Assembly: GCA_023432225.1 (NCBI GenBank)
Contig: JAEYUW010000009.1
Coordinates: forward strand, 1-64,000
Length of the DNA: 64,000 nt
Source of the DNA: Verrucomicrobiota bacterium
GTDB lineage: Bacteria; Verrucomicrobiota; Verrucomicrobiia; Opitutales; Opitutaceae
Reading direction: 5' to 3'
Under the pieces are notes generated by a model. That model did not search any database. It was given only the letters and a program-made list of their open reading frames with translations, and was not told the DNA's origin. Position 1 is the stretch's first letter. Every line of letters starts with the position of its first letter. Made by a program: the position numbers and the translations under genes. This document shows positions 26,685-35,685 of this stretch, piece after piece.

Positions 26685-27710
26685 ATGCTTTTCCTCGGAC
26701 AACATGGCTTCGAAGCGCTGCTCGCCCGCGAGTTGCAGGCGGACGGCCTGACCGTGGACGAAACCGGTCCGGGCTGGGCGGGCGCCGAGGCGGTGCCGGG
26801 CGATGCGGTGCCGCGGTCGATCGATGAGCTGTGTTTTCCGCACCTGACGCTGCTCGCGCCGCGCGAGATTCGCGGCGAGTCGGTCAACGCGATCGCGCAG
26901 CAACTCGCGGACTATTTTCTCGAGAGCCTGCGCGGCGAACGCATCGACGCAGCGTGGCCGTGCGTGTTCCGCGAAGCGGCGGAGGTGCCCGGACTCGGCC
27001 GCCGCACCGCGGGCGTGGAGAAGGCGTTTCACGAGTTGCTGAAGAAGAAGCTCAATCGCGTGGCGAAACTGGCGTCGCCGGAGATGCCGCGCGGCGCGGG
27101 GAAGGTGCGCGGGTTGTTCGTGTTTTTCGCGGACTTCGGTCGCGTGTTTGCCGGACGCGAGGCGTGGCGCGGCGGACAGCAGCGCATGGCGGACGACGAG
27201 CGCGCGCCGTCACGTTCCTATTTAAAAGTCGAGGAGGCCTACGCCGTGCTCGGTCGCGAACCGGCGGCGGGCGAGACGGTGTGCGATCTCGGCGCCGCTC
27301 CCGGCGGCTGGAGTTACAGCGCGGCGAAACGCGGCGCGCGCGTCGTGGCGATCGACAACGGCCCGCTCAAGGGCGGCGCGCTGGACAATCCGCTGATCGA
27401 GCATCGCCGCGAGGACGCGTTTAAATTCAAGCCGGCGGAGGGCGAGGTGTTCGACTGGATGTTTTGCGACCTCGTCGAGGAGCCGCATCACGTGCTCGAG
27501 GACCTGATCGCGCCGTGGCTGCAGCGCGGTTGGTGCCGGCGCTTCGTGATCATCTTCAAGTTCGGCCGCACCGATCCGCTGGCGCTGCTGCGCACCGTGC
27601 GCGCGCCGGGCGGCGTGTTCGCCACGCACGCGACGAATCTCCGCATTCGTCACCTGTATCACGACCGCGAGGAGTTCACGCTCGTGGGCGAGGTGAAGGC
27701 GCGCGGTTAG
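26685..27710 (+). CDS. rlmM: RlmM-like 23S rRNA 2'-O-ribose methyltransferase
   Basis: 341 residues. The N-terminal half resembles the RNA-binding THUMP-type region of RlmM. The C-terminal half is an RrmJ/FtsJ-type methyltransferase: SRSYLKVEEAYAVLG with the K of the K-D-K-E tetrad, motif I CDLGAAPGGWSYSAAKRG, DWMFCDLVEEP and IIFKFGRTDPL (second K). RlmM methylates C2498 of 23S rRNA in E. coli. The assignment is by architecture and motifs; a close paralogous specificity cannot be excluded. ATG 26685 is the first start after the divergent promoter gap. Confidence 0.82.
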   Translation: MLFLGQHGFEALLARELQADGLTVDETGPGWAGAEAVPGDAVPRSIDELCFPHLTLLAPREIRGESVNAIAQQLADYFLESLRGERIDAAWPCVFREAAEVPGLGRRTAGVEKAFHELLKKKLNRVAKLASPEMPRGAGKVRGLFVFFADFGRVFAGREAWRGGQQRMADDERAPSRSYLKVEEAYAVLGREPAAGETVCDLGAAPGGWSYSAAKRGARVVAIDNGPLKGGALDNPLIEHRREDAFKFKPAEGEVFDWMFCDLVEEPHHVLEDLIAPWLQRGWCRRFVIIFKFGRTDPLALLRTVRAPGGVFATHATNLRIRHLYHDREEFTLVGEVKARG

Positions 27711-27736
27711 CGGCCGGCGGGCACTGGGGCGCCGGC

Positions 27737-28024
27737 TCAGACCGGATGGCCGCGTCCTCGTTCGTCGACCCGGACGCGCAGGCGACGTGAGTCGTCGTAG
27801 AAGTCCTCGCGACAAAATTGGCGGCCAGTGGGCTCGAGTTCGGATGCGAGACAGGTGAGCACTTCGTCGTGATCCGGAAGCGCGAGCGCGTAGCTGGCCG
27901 GGGCATCGGCCGCCGTGGTGGCGCCAATGATCGCGCCGGTCTGGCCGGCGAAAGCGGCGTTCTCGGCGGAAGGCCGGGCGAGGCGGACTTCCTGGTAAAA
28001 CGCGAAGCGAGGCATGCGGGTCAC
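27737..28024 (-). CDS. Small Imm31-like protein, translationally coupled
   Basis: 95 residues. GTG 28024 overlaps the stop of the upstream gene as GTGA; an ATG at 28015 is only three codons later. The sequence FAFYQEVRL...GQTGAIIGA...SYALALPD...LEPTGRQFCREDFYDDSRRLRVRV follows the pattern of the Imm31 immunity-protein family (FY-V, G-G-hh-G, P-G, fY, hrV), which also occurs outside toxin loci. No toxin domain is recognisable in its partner. It could equally be a small standalone domain of unknown role. Family match is by eye only. Confidence 0.55.
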   Translation of the reverse strand: MTRMPRFAFYQEVRLARPSAENAAFAGQTGAIIGATTAADAPASYALALPDHDEVLTCLASELEPTGRQFCREDFYDDSRRLRVRVDERGRGHPV

Positions 28025-29436
28025 TTGTGGGCGGCCTCGGGCAGCGCTTTCACGGGCTCCGCTCTTGCGCGCGCTTCCTTGACCCAGCTGGCGGCGGCGA
28101 ACATGGCGCCGGCGACGTCGGTGGCGGCGAGCGTGGCGGTGTTTTGACCGGTGGAGAGAAGGAGCGTGATTTGCTTGTGCCAGAACGCCTCGGTGATGCC
28201 GAAGAGAGCGGCGTAGCGCTGTTGAATGGCGAAATGTTTGGCGACGTCGTTACCGGCCGCGGTGAGCTCGGCTTCGTATTGCTGGCCGAGTTCCGGACCG
28301 ACGGAGGGAAACAGTCCGGCCGGCAGGGGATTGAGTTGGGCAATGAGCGCGAGGGCGCGGGCTCGTCGGTCGGCGTGGTTGAGAAAGCTGGTGGCGTAGA
28401 GACGGCGGGCCGGATTGCGGACGGCGGCGCGCGCCGTGCGCTCGAGGTCGGGACTCAAGGGGACAATGGGCTGGCGGCTCGCTTCGGCCGCGCGGTGCAG
28501 CCGGATAATCTCCTGGGCGTTTTCCGGATCGACCCATTCCTGGCAAATCGCGGAGACGGAGGGCGGCGTTTCGTTGATGCTCCGGGAGAGCGCGGCGATG
28601 CCAGCAAGACCGGGCTCGAGATTGGAGGCGATCGCGAGGTCGAGAATGGCACCCGCGCGCCAGCCGAGTTGAAGGCGGGCGCGGGCACGTGAGAGCCAGA
28701 AGATGGCGTTGGCGGGATCGGCCTCAATGAGGACGGTGAGCGTGGCTTCGAGCGCGAGTGATTCGCCGGTGCGGTGGAAGAGCGCTTCGATCAGGTCGGG
28801 TTGGGCGAATTTTTCCGTCAAATTCTTGAAGGTATCGCCGGACGTGGGCAGTTCGCGGGCTTGCGCGATGACCGGCGCGAGCGGTTGCTGGGCTGCGGCG
28901 GTGCGAGTGAGCTGGGCAACGACGTCGCGACGCAGGTGGGTAATCTCGATGTGACGGAGCGCTTCGAGCGAGAGTTGCTGGCGGATTTTTTTCAACGTGG
29001 CGTGCGTCTCGGCGCGCTCACGTTGGGCTTCGGTGGGGCGCTGGCCGGCACGTTCGAGGTGGCTGGCGCGCTCCGCGGCATCGGGAGAAGCGAAGACGGA
29101 GAGCCGGGCGAGCGCGGCGACGGCGGGTGCGAGGGCGGCGGCGGCTTGGCGCTCCTCGGCGGAAAGATAGGGATTCAGCGCGGTCAGGCTGTAGTCGGCG
29201 AGCTGGCAGCGTCGCGCAGAGAGTTCAGCATCGTAACGCTCCCACAGCGTGGCGCGCAGGGCGACGGCTTTCTCCGTTTGCCCGGTGCTTTCCATCAACC
29301 CGATGGTAGCCTGCTGACTTTGACACTTGAGTTGAAATTCTTCGAGGTCGGCGATCGTCGGCGTGTCTGGCAGGGCGATGGCCGCGCGCATGGCCGAGGC
29401 GATCGTGCAAAAAAGAAAGAGAGCGGAGAGGCGCAT
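28021..29436 (-). CDS. Secreted helical protein of unknown function
   Basis: 471 residues. A signal peptide (MRLSALFLFCTIASAMRAAIA) is followed by an almost entirely alpha-helical, Ala/Leu/Glu-rich protein. A stretch with TPR-like spacing, ALEATLTVLIEADPANAIFWLSRA and on to LQLGWRAGAILDLAIASN, suggests at least one tetratricopeptide-like pair near residues 230-280. No enzyme motif is visible. The start ATG 29436 is chosen because it opens the signal peptide. The stop overlaps the small Imm31-like gene as GTGA, so the two are probably co-produced. I do not recognise a named family. Confidence 0.6.
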   Translation of the reverse strand: MRLSALFLFCTIASAMRAAIALPDTPTIADLEEFQLKCQSQQATIGLMESTGQTEKAVALRATLWERYDAELSARRCQLADYSLTALNPYLSAEERQAAAALAPAVAALARLSVFASPDAAERASHLERAGQRPTEAQRERAETHATLKKIRQQLSLEALRHIEITHLRRDVVAQLTRTAAAQQPLAPVIAQARELPTSGDTFKNLTEKFAQPDLIEALFHRTGESLALEATLTVLIEADPANAIFWLSRARARLQLGWRAGAILDLAIASNLEPGLAGIAALSRSINETPPSVSAICQEWVDPENAQEIIRLHRAAEASRQPIVPLSPDLERTARAAVRNPARRLYATSFLNHADRRARALALIAQLNPLPAGLFPSVGPELGQQYEAELTAAGNDVAKHFAIQQRYAALFGITEAFWHKQITLLLSTGQNTATLAATDVAGAMFAAASWVKEARARAEPVKALPEAAHK

Positions 29437-29488
29437 GGAGGAAATCGAGGCGGGACGCATCGCTCCTGGGCTTCACCGGCGGAGCGAC

Positions 29489-29523
29489 GGGCGAACGTGG
29501 CCGCAGCGCGGCAGCGTTCGCCC
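29489..29523 (-). terminator. Strong stem-loop after the PEP-CTERM gene
   Basis: A long stem, GGGCGAACG / CGTTCGCCC extended inward by further GC pairs (GGCCGC / GCGGC, one or two mismatches), starts 3 bases after the stop codon at 29526-29528. There is no U-run, so it may be a 3' stabilising structure or a rho-assisted terminator. Confidence 0.5.
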
Positions 29524-29525
29524 GA

Positions 29526-30338
29526 TCAGGCCTTGGCGGTGCGGCGGCGCCAGGCGACGCCTCCCAAGGTCAGCGCGCCGAGCAGGGCCGCATAGGTCGA
29601 CGGCTCGGGAACCGCGCTGACGTTGCCGGTGGTGACGCTCAAATCGTCGAGCCAGTAGGTGCGTGCGTTCTGCGTGAAGATCGCGAACTCGTCGAACTCG
29701 GTCACGGGCGCGGCGTGATCGAGGCTGTAGACCAGAGTGGTCGGGCCGACCGCGGTTGTCCCGCGATGCACGGTGAAGGTCGCACCGGCCTCGGTGCGCG
29801 TGACTTGGAGCTGAAACATCACGGGCGTCGTGGTGGTGAGCGCGCGTTGCAGGGAGGTGCCGGGCGCGTTGGTCGAGGGATTTCCCGTCGTGAGATAGTA
29901 AGCGGGGCCGCCCGTCGCATACCACGCGGCCTTGGTGGTGCCGAAGTCGGCGTTGTAGCCGGTGTCGTCGCCGTTCGCGCTGCTCCAGATCGTGCCGCCG
30001 TTGTCGAAGAGCCCGAGGCGGAAGTAGCCGCCGGGAGTGGTTTCGGTGCGCAGGGTGACGTTGAGGCGCACGTAGTCGCCCGTCGTTGCGCCGAGTGAAA
30101 CCGAATGGGGAAACAGCGCCAGCAGCACGCTGAGGTTGCCGGCCTGCACTTGGTAGGCGTCGCCGAGCGTGGCGTCGTTGGCAGCGCCGTGCGCGGTGAC
30201 GCTCGCGAGGTTGGCGTAGGTCAACGTGGTGGCGCCGGCGGTGTAGCTCTCGGAAAACACGGCGGTTTGTGCGGAGGCGACGAGCGGTGTGATCGCGCCG
30301 AGGCCGAGCAGCAGCGGAAGGAGGCGGGAACGAGTCAT
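29526..30338 (-). CDS. PEP-CTERM protein with lectin-like secreted domain
   Basis: 270 residues. It has a signal peptide (MTRSRLLPLLLGLGAITPLVASA), then a beta-rich secreted domain of about 210 residues rich in Thr, Gly and aromatic residues (VFSESYTAG, GYFRLGLFDNGG, YNADFGTTKAAWY). The C-terminus is a classical PEP-CTERM signal: VPEPSTYAALLGALTLGG then WRRRTAKA. Sequence and spacing resemble carbohydrate-binding, concanavalin-like jelly-roll proteins of this class, but no ligand residues can be named. Probably a surface or matrix protein processed by an exosortase elsewhere in the genome. Confidence 0.75.
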   Translation of the reverse strand: MTRSRLLPLLLGLGAITPLVASAQTAVFSESYTAGATTLTYANLASVTAHGAANDATLGDAYQVQAGNLSVLLALFPHSVSLGATTGDYVRLNVTLRTETTPGGYFRLGLFDNGGTIWSSANGDDTGYNADFGTTKAAWYATGGPAYYLTTGNPSTNAPGTSLQRALTTTTPVMFQLQVTRTEAGATFTVHRGTTAVGPTTLVYSLDHAAPVTEFDEFAIFTQNARTYWLDDLSVTTGNVSAVPEPSTYAALLGALTLGGVAWRRRTAKA

Positions 30339-30411
30339 GAGAAGTGAAAGGTGTGGATGCGAGCGAGGGGCGTTCGTGGGTGCGCGGTAAACCGCGATGA
30401 GCGTGGTGCGG

Positions 30412-31596
30412 TTAGCGTGCGTCCGCGCGGGTGTGGCGGCGAGACGTTGCGCGACGACGCACGATCGCGAGGCCGAGGCCGAGCGCTCCGGCGAGCGCGG
30501 CGCAGGCCGAGGGCTCCGGCACGGCGGAGAGTGGCGTGGGCGCGACCAGCGGCGTGAGCAGGAACGCCTCGTAGGTGAACTGGTTCGTGATGCCCCAGCC
30601 GGCGATCTGGCCGGCTTCGTTGATGTCCCACACCTGGCCGAGGCCGTAGGCGAGGTTGAAGCCGACGCTGGCGAAGTCGGCCACGGTGGTGAGGTCGATC
30701 ATCGTGGCGTTCGCGTGGTCGTAGAAGAACGGCCGCATGGTGTAGCCGTTGGCGAGGTAACTGTAGCCGACGACCTGGCCGGCGTTGTTCACGTCGGTGG
30801 CCCAGCTGTTGCCGCCGAGCGAACCGAGGTCGGTCATCGTGCCGTTCGCGTAGAGGAACGCGTGGCGTTGCGCGACGTTGCCGGCGCCGTGCGTGCTGTT
30901 GCCGACCACCCAGCCGAGGTCGTTGATCCCTTGCGCCTCGCTCTGGCCGGAAGGGCCGGAGAGCGTGCCGAGGTCGAGGATGGTGCCGTTCGCCCAAACG
31001 ACGGCGTGGTCGGAGGTCATGCTGGCGTTGGAGCGGCCGGCGATCACGCCGGAGGAATTGATGGCGTTCGCGTAACTCACGCCGCTGGCACCGACGAGGG
31101 TGCCGAGGTCGGTCATGACGCCGTTGGCGTAGCGGAAACCGTGCGTGGTCGTGCCGGTGCCGGCGGTGCCAACGATGACGCCGGACGAGTTGATATCGTT
31201 GGCCTGACTGAGCGTCCCGCCGAGCGTGCCGAGGTCCGTCATCGTGCCGTTGGTGTAGGAGAACGCGTGGTAGTTGCTCGAGCCCGTGACCTGGGACCAG
31301 CCGACGATCGTCCCGGCGTTGTTCACACCCATGGCGCGGCTTTGATCGCCGCCGAGCGTGCCCAGCGAGGTGAACGAACTTTGGCGCGCGAACGCCTGCA
31401 CGTTGGTCGCGCTGGAGGTGTTGGCGTAACCGACGATGAGCCCCGCGTCGTTGAGCGCGGCGGGCTGGATGGTCGTCGAGCCACCGAGATTGCCGAGGCG
31501 GGTGACGGTGAACAGCGGGGAGGATTGCGCCTGCGCCGCGGCGGCGGTTGCCAGGGCGAAAAATGCGGAAAGCAAAAGCGGACGGGAGCGGGCCAT
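30412..31596 (-). CDS. HAF-repeat PEP-CTERM protein
   Basis: 394 residues. A signal peptide ends near AAAAQAQ. At least six imperfect repeats of about 40-50 residues follow, with the pattern LGTLGG...A..IN..G.VVG......AF.Y.NGTMTDLGTLGG. This is the HAF/extracellular-repeat family, expected to fold as a beta-propeller-like structure. The C-terminus is SAVPEPSACAALAGALGLGLA plus an Arg-rich tail, a PEP-CTERM signal. Function unknown; such proteins are secreted or surface-bound. Second of two PEP-CTERM genes in tandem on this strand with 73 bases between. Confidence 0.82.
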   Translation of the reverse strand: MARSRPLLLSAFFALATAAAAQAQSSPLFTVTRLGNLGGSTTIQPAALNDAGLIVGYANTSSATNVQAFARQSSFTSLGTLGGDQSRAMGVNNAGTIVGWSQVTGSSNYHAFSYTNGTMTDLGTLGGTLSQANDINSSGVIVGTAGTGTTTHGFRYANGVMTDLGTLVGASGVSYANAINSSGVIAGRSNASMTSDHAVVWANGTILDLGTLSGPSGQSEAQGINDLGWVVGNSTHGAGNVAQRHAFLYANGTMTDLGSLGGNSWATDVNNAGQVVGYSYLANGYTMRPFFYDHANATMIDLTTVADFASVGFNLAYGLGQVWDINEAGQIAGWGITNQFTYEAFLLTPLVAPTPLSAVPEPSACAALAGALGLGLAIVRRRATSRRHTRADAR

Positions 31597-31646
31597 GGCG
31601 ATTTCTGGGGGATTTTCCCGCTGCGCGGCAAAAGGGAACGCGCCGC

Positions 31647-31703
31647 CTACGCAGAACTGCGTAGCTCGCAGGCAAAGTAGCGGGAGCTTCCAGCTCCCGC
31701 TAC
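31647..31703. repeat. Two short hairpins, R3-related
   Basis: CTACGCAG-AA-CTGCGTAG at 31647-31664 is a perfect hairpin. GTAGCGGGAGCTTCCAGCTCCCGCTAC at 31678-31703 is another, with the GTAG...CTAC ends typical of the dispersed elements in this window. They lie between the divergent HAF-repeat and SpoU-methyltransferase genes. Confidence 0.7.
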
Positions 31704-31803
31704 TTTCTGCTGCCAGACCTCACGCACCGTGCGTGCGAAGGATCTCCTTCAGCCGGGCGCGAAAGCCCTTTTCAATCGGCCGCGCGACCCCATGCTGCGC
31801 CGC

Positions 31804-32592
31804 ATGAGCCATCCTCGTCCGCAGCGCGCCCCCGGCGCCGTCGCGAAAACTCCCGAGCTGAACGTCTGCGGCTGGCAGGCGGTCTCGACGCTGTTTGCAC
31901 GCCATCCGGCGGACGTGCTGCGGTTGTTCTTCGATCCGACGACCGGCAAGCGCGCCGGCGAAATGTGTTCCTACCTCGCGCAGCACAAACGCATCTATCG
32001 GCAAGTGTCCCCGGAGGAACTCGAGAAGGTCGCGGGCACCGTGCATCACGGCGGGGTTGTCGCGGTGATCGCGGCGCGTCCGCTGCGGCGCGTGACGCCG
32101 GATGTGTTGGCGGCGTGGTCGCGTGACAAGGCGCCGCTGCTGCTGCTCGATCGCGTGAGCAACGCGAACAACCTCGGCGCCATCGTGCGCAGCGCGGCGT
32201 ATTTCGGCGTGCGGGCAATCGTGATTCCGGATGCGCCCGGCCAGGCGGTCCCGAGTGAGGCGGCGTATCGCGTGGCGGAAGGCGGCATGGAGTTCGTGGA
32301 GTTTTACCGTGTGCCGTCGTTGCCGGATTTTGGCGCGACGCTGAAGCGCAGCCATTACTTGATCGGCACGAGCCTGCGCGGCACGCAGCTCTCGCCGCGC
32401 GAGGTGCGCGATCGCGGTCTGCCACGTCCGCCGGCGATCGTGCTCGGCAACGAGGAGAAGGGCATCGCGCCCAGCGTTGCGGCTGCGTGCGACCGGCTCG
32501 TGAAAATTCCCGGCGCCGACACGGTCGAGTCCCTCAACGTCTCCGCAGCGGCGGCGGTGCTTTGCTGGGAATTTTTCGGCGGACGGCGCTGA
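31804..32592 (+). CDS. SpoU/TrmH-family RNA 2'-O-methyltransferase
   Basis: 262 residues from ATG 31804 (ATG 31792 or GTG 31729 are possible longer starts). An N-terminal substrate-binding domain of about 80 residues (ELNVCGWQAVSTLFARHP) precedes the SPOUT knot domain with its three motifs: DRVSNANNLGAIVRSAAYFG (motif 1), AIVLGNEEKGI (motif 2) and VESLNVSAAAAVLCWE (motif 3). The N-E residues of motif 2 and N of motif 3 are intact. It probably methylates a ribose in rRNA or tRNA; which base cannot be told. It is divergent from the PEP-CTERM gene. Confidence 0.88.
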   Translation: MSHPRPQRAPGAVAKTPELNVCGWQAVSTLFARHPADVLRLFFDPTTGKRAGEMCSYLAQHKRIYRQVSPEELEKVAGTVHHGGVVAVIAARPLRRVTPDVLAAWSRDKAPLLLLDRVSNANNLGAIVRSAAYFGVRAIVIPDAPGQAVPSEAAYRVAEGGMEFVEFYRVPSLPDFGATLKRSHYLIGTSLRGTQLSPREVRDRGLPRPPAIVLGNEEKGIAPSVAAACDRLVKIPGADTVESLNVSAAAAVLCWEFFGGRR

Positions 32593-32617
32593 AGCGTTGG
32601 TTGCGCAAGGCCGGTGG

Positions 32618-32650
32618 GCGCCGGTGTCCTTCGCCGGCGCTTGGATTTTT
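32618..32650 (+). terminator. Probable terminator after the SpoU methyltransferase
   Basis: A 7-bp GC stem (GCGCCGG / CCGGCGC) with a 9-base loop, then TTGGATTTTT. It lies 25 bases after the stop codon. Just downstream, 32670-32702 holds half of a GTCGCCGC...GCGGCGACCACC element related to the repeat at 49480-49566. Confidence 0.45.
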
Positions 32651-32725
32651 CGTCGTGTTAGCCGCACTCGTGTCGCCGCTGGGGCCGCGGCGACCACCCT
32701 ACGCCCGCGTTTCAACGGCGCTGCT

Positions 32726-33568
32726 TCAGCGGCCGAGCAGGCGCTTGAGCAGTCCGCGCTTCTCCGGTGGCGCGGCGTTCGCGGCGAGGGAACTCGTCCG
32801 CTCTGGCACGCCGAGCACTGGCTCGAAGTGGCCGGCTTTCTTGTAGAGAATGACGATGTCCTGCATGCCCCATGCTTCCTCGAGGTAGGCGCGCAGGATG
32901 ATGTCGGGATAGCGCTGGAGCTGGCGCATCAGCCACTCCGGTGAGGTGGCCGCGAAGCCGTAGTCGGCCTCGGGCGTCGCTTCGAAGTAGCGCTGGTAAG
33001 CGAAGCCGCGGCGGGCGAACTCGTCGAGCAGCGCCGGCTTGTCGATGTTCTCGGCGACGTTGCGGCGACCGCGCGCGAGCAGACTGGTGACCGTGCGGCC
33101 CTGCGTGGAGAAAACAATCACGCCGCACTCCTTCGTCCAACGCACCAGACAATCGAGCGTCTCGAGCCAGCGCTTTTCGTCGAGGTGCGTCACGAGCGAG
33201 CCGACCCAGATGAGGTCGAACTGCGCGTCGAAGTTGAGCGCGCTGAGATTCGGCTGCGAGTAGACGGGCGTAGCGCCAAATTGCTGGGCGCAAAAATCGA
33301 CGCCGTCGCGATCGAGATCGCACGCGGTTATTTTTGCGTAGCCGTAATGCGCGCGCAGGTAACGCAGCACGCGGCCGTGCCCGCAAGGCAGGTCGAGGAT
33401 GTTCGGGTAATGCGGCTTATCGCACAGCACCGACGAAAAATGGATGAGCTCGAGCGCGCGACGACCGAGGTCGAAATATTGCTCCTCGAGACCAGCGGAC
33501 ACCATGCCGTCGCGGGGTGCGATCGTGCGGTCGACGGCGAGAGTGCTGAAATCGTAGAGCGGTTTCAT
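32726..33568 (-). CDS. Class I SAM-dependent methyltransferase
   Basis: 280 residues. Motif I is ILDLPCGHGRVLRYLR (about 57-72), followed by ITACDLDRDGVDFC (the acidic Asp that binds the ribose hydroxyls), FDLIWVGSLVTHLDE (motif IV-like) and GVIVFSTQGR. A C-terminal extension with RTSSLAANAAPPEKRGLLKRLLGR is basic and probably flexible. It resembles the small-molecule or glycan-modifying methyltransferases found in polysaccharide loci; substrate unknown. 36 bases after kynB in the same direction, so possibly the third gene of that transcript. Confidence 0.75.
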   Translation of the reverse strand: MKPLYDFSTLAVDRTIAPRDGMVSAGLEEQYFDLGRRALELIHFSSVLCDKPHYPNILDLPCGHGRVLRYLRAHYGYAKITACDLDRDGVDFCAQQFGATPVYSQPNLSALNFDAQFDLIWVGSLVTHLDEKRWLETLDCLVRWTKECGVIVFSTQGRTVTSLLARGRRNVAENIDKPALLDEFARRGFAYQRYFEATPEADYGFAATSPEWLMRQLQRYPDIILRAYLEEAWGMQDIVILYKKAGHFEPVLGVPERTSSLAANAAPPEKRGLLKRLLGR

Positions 33569-33604
33569 CGGGCGCGGCCATCAAGGCGGCGTGCGCGCGA
33601 TGCG

Positions 33605-34225
33605 TCAATCGCGCCGCAGCACGGCGCGCGCCGGCGAACCGTCGCCGCCGCGCACCTTGAGCGGCAGCGCGATCAGTTCGTAGACGCCGGGCTCGACGTG
33701 GTGCAGGTCGAGGTTTTCAAGGATCAACACCTGCGCGGCCTCGAGCGCGTGGTGCGTGAGGAGGTCCTTGCTCGTCGGCTGATCTACCGAGGGGAAATCC
33801 ATGCCGACGAGTCGCACACCGTGCGCGCCCAACCAAGCCGGCAGGTCGGGCGCGTAGCGCGGCCAACCGGGCGGAAACTCGGCGGTGTTTTTCCAGCAAT
33901 CGGTGCGGATGAGCGCGCGCGGGGTCGCGCGCCAGTCGAACGGCGTGAACAGATCGATGGTCAGCTCGTCGCGGCCGCACGCATCGATCACCCGCGCCGG
34001 TCCGACGTAGGCGTCGAGGGCAACTTCGTCGATTTTCCCGCCGGCATCAGCGAAGTGATACGGCGCGTCGACGTGCGTGCCGGCGTGCATGCTCATGACC
34101 AGGCGACCGACGTTGGCGGAGTAGCCGCCGGCTTTCGTCGCGGCGAACGAGAACTCCGTCGGCGTGTCGCCGGGCCAGACGATCATGCCGTTGTGGATCG
34201 GGCGGGAGATGTCGATGAGCTTCAT
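33605..34225 (-). CDS. kynB: Kynurenine formamidase (arylformamidase)
   Basis: 206 residues. Hydrolyses N-formylkynurenine to kynurenine in tryptophan breakdown. KynB/cyclase-family signatures: LIDISRPIHNGMIVWPGDTP at the start and the metal-binding SMHAGTHVDAPYHF (H47, H51, D53, H57). Later LVGMDFPSVDQPTSKDLLTHHALE closes the active site. Length is normal for KynB. ATG 34225 overlaps the kynU stop as ATGA. No kynA (tryptophan 2,3-dioxygenase) is present in the window. Confidence 0.93.
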   Translation of the reverse strand: MKLIDISRPIHNGMIVWPGDTPTEFSFAATKAGGYSANVGRLVMSMHAGTHVDAPYHFADAGGKIDEVALDAYVGPARVIDACGRDELTIDLFTPFDWRATPRALIRTDCWKNTAEFPPGWPRYAPDLPAWLGAHGVRLVGMDFPSVDQPTSKDLLTHHALEAAQVLILENLDLHHVEPGVYELIALPLKVRGGDGSPARAVLRRD

Positions 34226-35505
34226 GTGACGCAGTCGCGGGTGCGGGAGAACTTCTCGAACGCGTGAGTGGCGACGATGTGCTGCAAGCCTTCGACTGCG
34301 GCAACGACGTCCGTGTAGGAATTGTAGAACGCAGTCGGGGCGAGGCGGACGAGGTCAGGCGGCCGGAAATCGGGCACGACGCCCACGGCCTTGAGCGCCT
34401 GACAAATGCGCCACGCTTCGGGGTGGGCGAGCGAAACGTGTCCGCCGCGACGGGCCGGCTCGCGCGGAGTGACGACGGTGAAACCGAGCGGCGCAAGGTA
34501 GGTGTCCGCGAGTTCCATCAGCCAAGTCGTGAGAGCGAGGGATTTTTCGCGGAGCGGCGTCATGCCGCCGGCGGCGGCGAACAGCTCGAGCGAGCCTTGA
34601 AGCGGTGCAACGCTGAGCACATGCGGCGTGCCGACGTGGAGTGCCGCGGCGCTCACGGCGGGTTCGTGGGCGTGCGACATCGCGAAGCGCCGGTCGAGTT
34701 TCACGCCCCACCAACCGGCGAGACCGGGCGCGCGGGGTTGGTGTCGGCGATTCAGGTAGAGGCCGCCGACGGCGCCCGGGCCGGCGTTGAGGTATTTGTA
34801 GGAACACCAGAACGCGAAATCGACGCCGTCGGCATCGAATGCGTGCGGCACCGCGCCGATCGAGTGCGAGCAGTCGAAACCGATCACGATGCCGCGTGCG
34901 TGGGCTTCGCGCGTGAGGCGGGCGACATCGAGCAGTTGTCCGCTGGTGAACAGCACGGCGGGCAACACGACCAGTTGCACGTCGGGCGCGAACGCCGCGA
35001 TGATGTCTTCTTCGCGCAACGTGTGTCCGTCGCGACTGCGCACTTCGCGATAGTGCGTCGTCGGATCGAGTCCGCGCAGCCGCAGGTGGCTCGCGATCGC
35101 GTGCGCATCCGACGGGAAGTTTAGTTCGTCGCCGAGGATAATGCGGCGCGATGCGTGCGCTGGCTGGAACAGCGTCGAGAGCAGTTGGTGTAGATTGCCC
35201 GTCGTCGAAGCCGTGATGCAAACCTGGTCGGCCGCCGCGCCCACGAGCGGCGCGAGTTGACGGGCGATCGATTCGCTGAGCGCCACCCACGGCTGCGGCG
35301 CGTCCGTCCATCCGCTGATGCCGAGCGCGCGCCATTCGTCGAGCACGCGTTGCGCCGCGGTCTCCGCGCGATGTGAAAGCAGGCCGAGCGAATTCCCGTC
35401 GAGGTAAACCTGTCCCGCCGGCCCATGAAACTCGGCCCGAAAGTGCGCCAGCCGATCCGCGCGATCGAGCGCAGCAGCCTGGGTGCGGGCGAAGGCGAAA
35501 GACAT
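34222..35505 (-). CDS. kynU: Kynureninase
   Basis: 427 residues from ATG 35505. A PLP enzyme that cleaves kynurenine to anthranilate and alanine. Family signatures: VYLDGNSLGLL near the N-terminus, ITASTTGNLHQLLSTL, GDELNFPSDAHA, VIGFDCSHSIGAVPH (D211 is the expected pyridine-N contact), and the PLP lysine in WCSYKYLNAGPGAVGGLY (K237). The start is fixed by the family N-terminus; an upstream open stretch is low-complexity and is not part of the protein. It forms a coupled pair with kynB. The divergent HTH gene begins 198 bases away and is a candidate regulator. Confidence 0.95.
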   Translation of the reverse strand: MSFAFARTQAAALDRADRLAHFRAEFHGPAGQVYLDGNSLGLLSHRAETAAQRVLDEWRALGISGWTDAPQPWVALSESIARQLAPLVGAAADQVCITASTTGNLHQLLSTLFQPAHASRRIILGDELNFPSDAHAIASHLRLRGLDPTTHYREVRSRDGHTLREEDIIAAFAPDVQLVVLPAVLFTSGQLLDVARLTREAHARGIVIGFDCSHSIGAVPHAFDADGVDFAFWCSYKYLNAGPGAVGGLYLNRRHQPRAPGLAGWWGVKLDRRFAMSHAHEPAVSAAALHVGTPHVLSVAPLQGSLELFAAAGGMTPLREKSLALTTWLMELADTYLAPLGFTVVTPREPARRGGHVSLAHPEAWRICQALKAVGVVPDFRPPDLVRLAPTAFYNSYTDVVAAVEGLQHIVATHAFEKFSRTRDCVT

Positions 35506-35685
35506 CGACCCAACCTCAGGCATTTGCGGCGTGCCGCCAACGCGAAACTCCACCCCGCGCCTCCCCGTGCCCCCGCGCCGCCCCGCGCCGTCCCGTGTCC
35601 CCCGCGCCTCCCCCCACACCGCCCCCCGCGCCTCCTCACGCACCGCTCCACGCGCAAAAACAAGATTCCTTGCCCCCAGGCTATT

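Noticed and set aside
30383..30396. CGCGGT-AA-ACCGCG hairpin as a terminator between the PEP-CTERM genes
   Set aside because: The loop of two bases is too tight and no T-run follows on the relevant strand.
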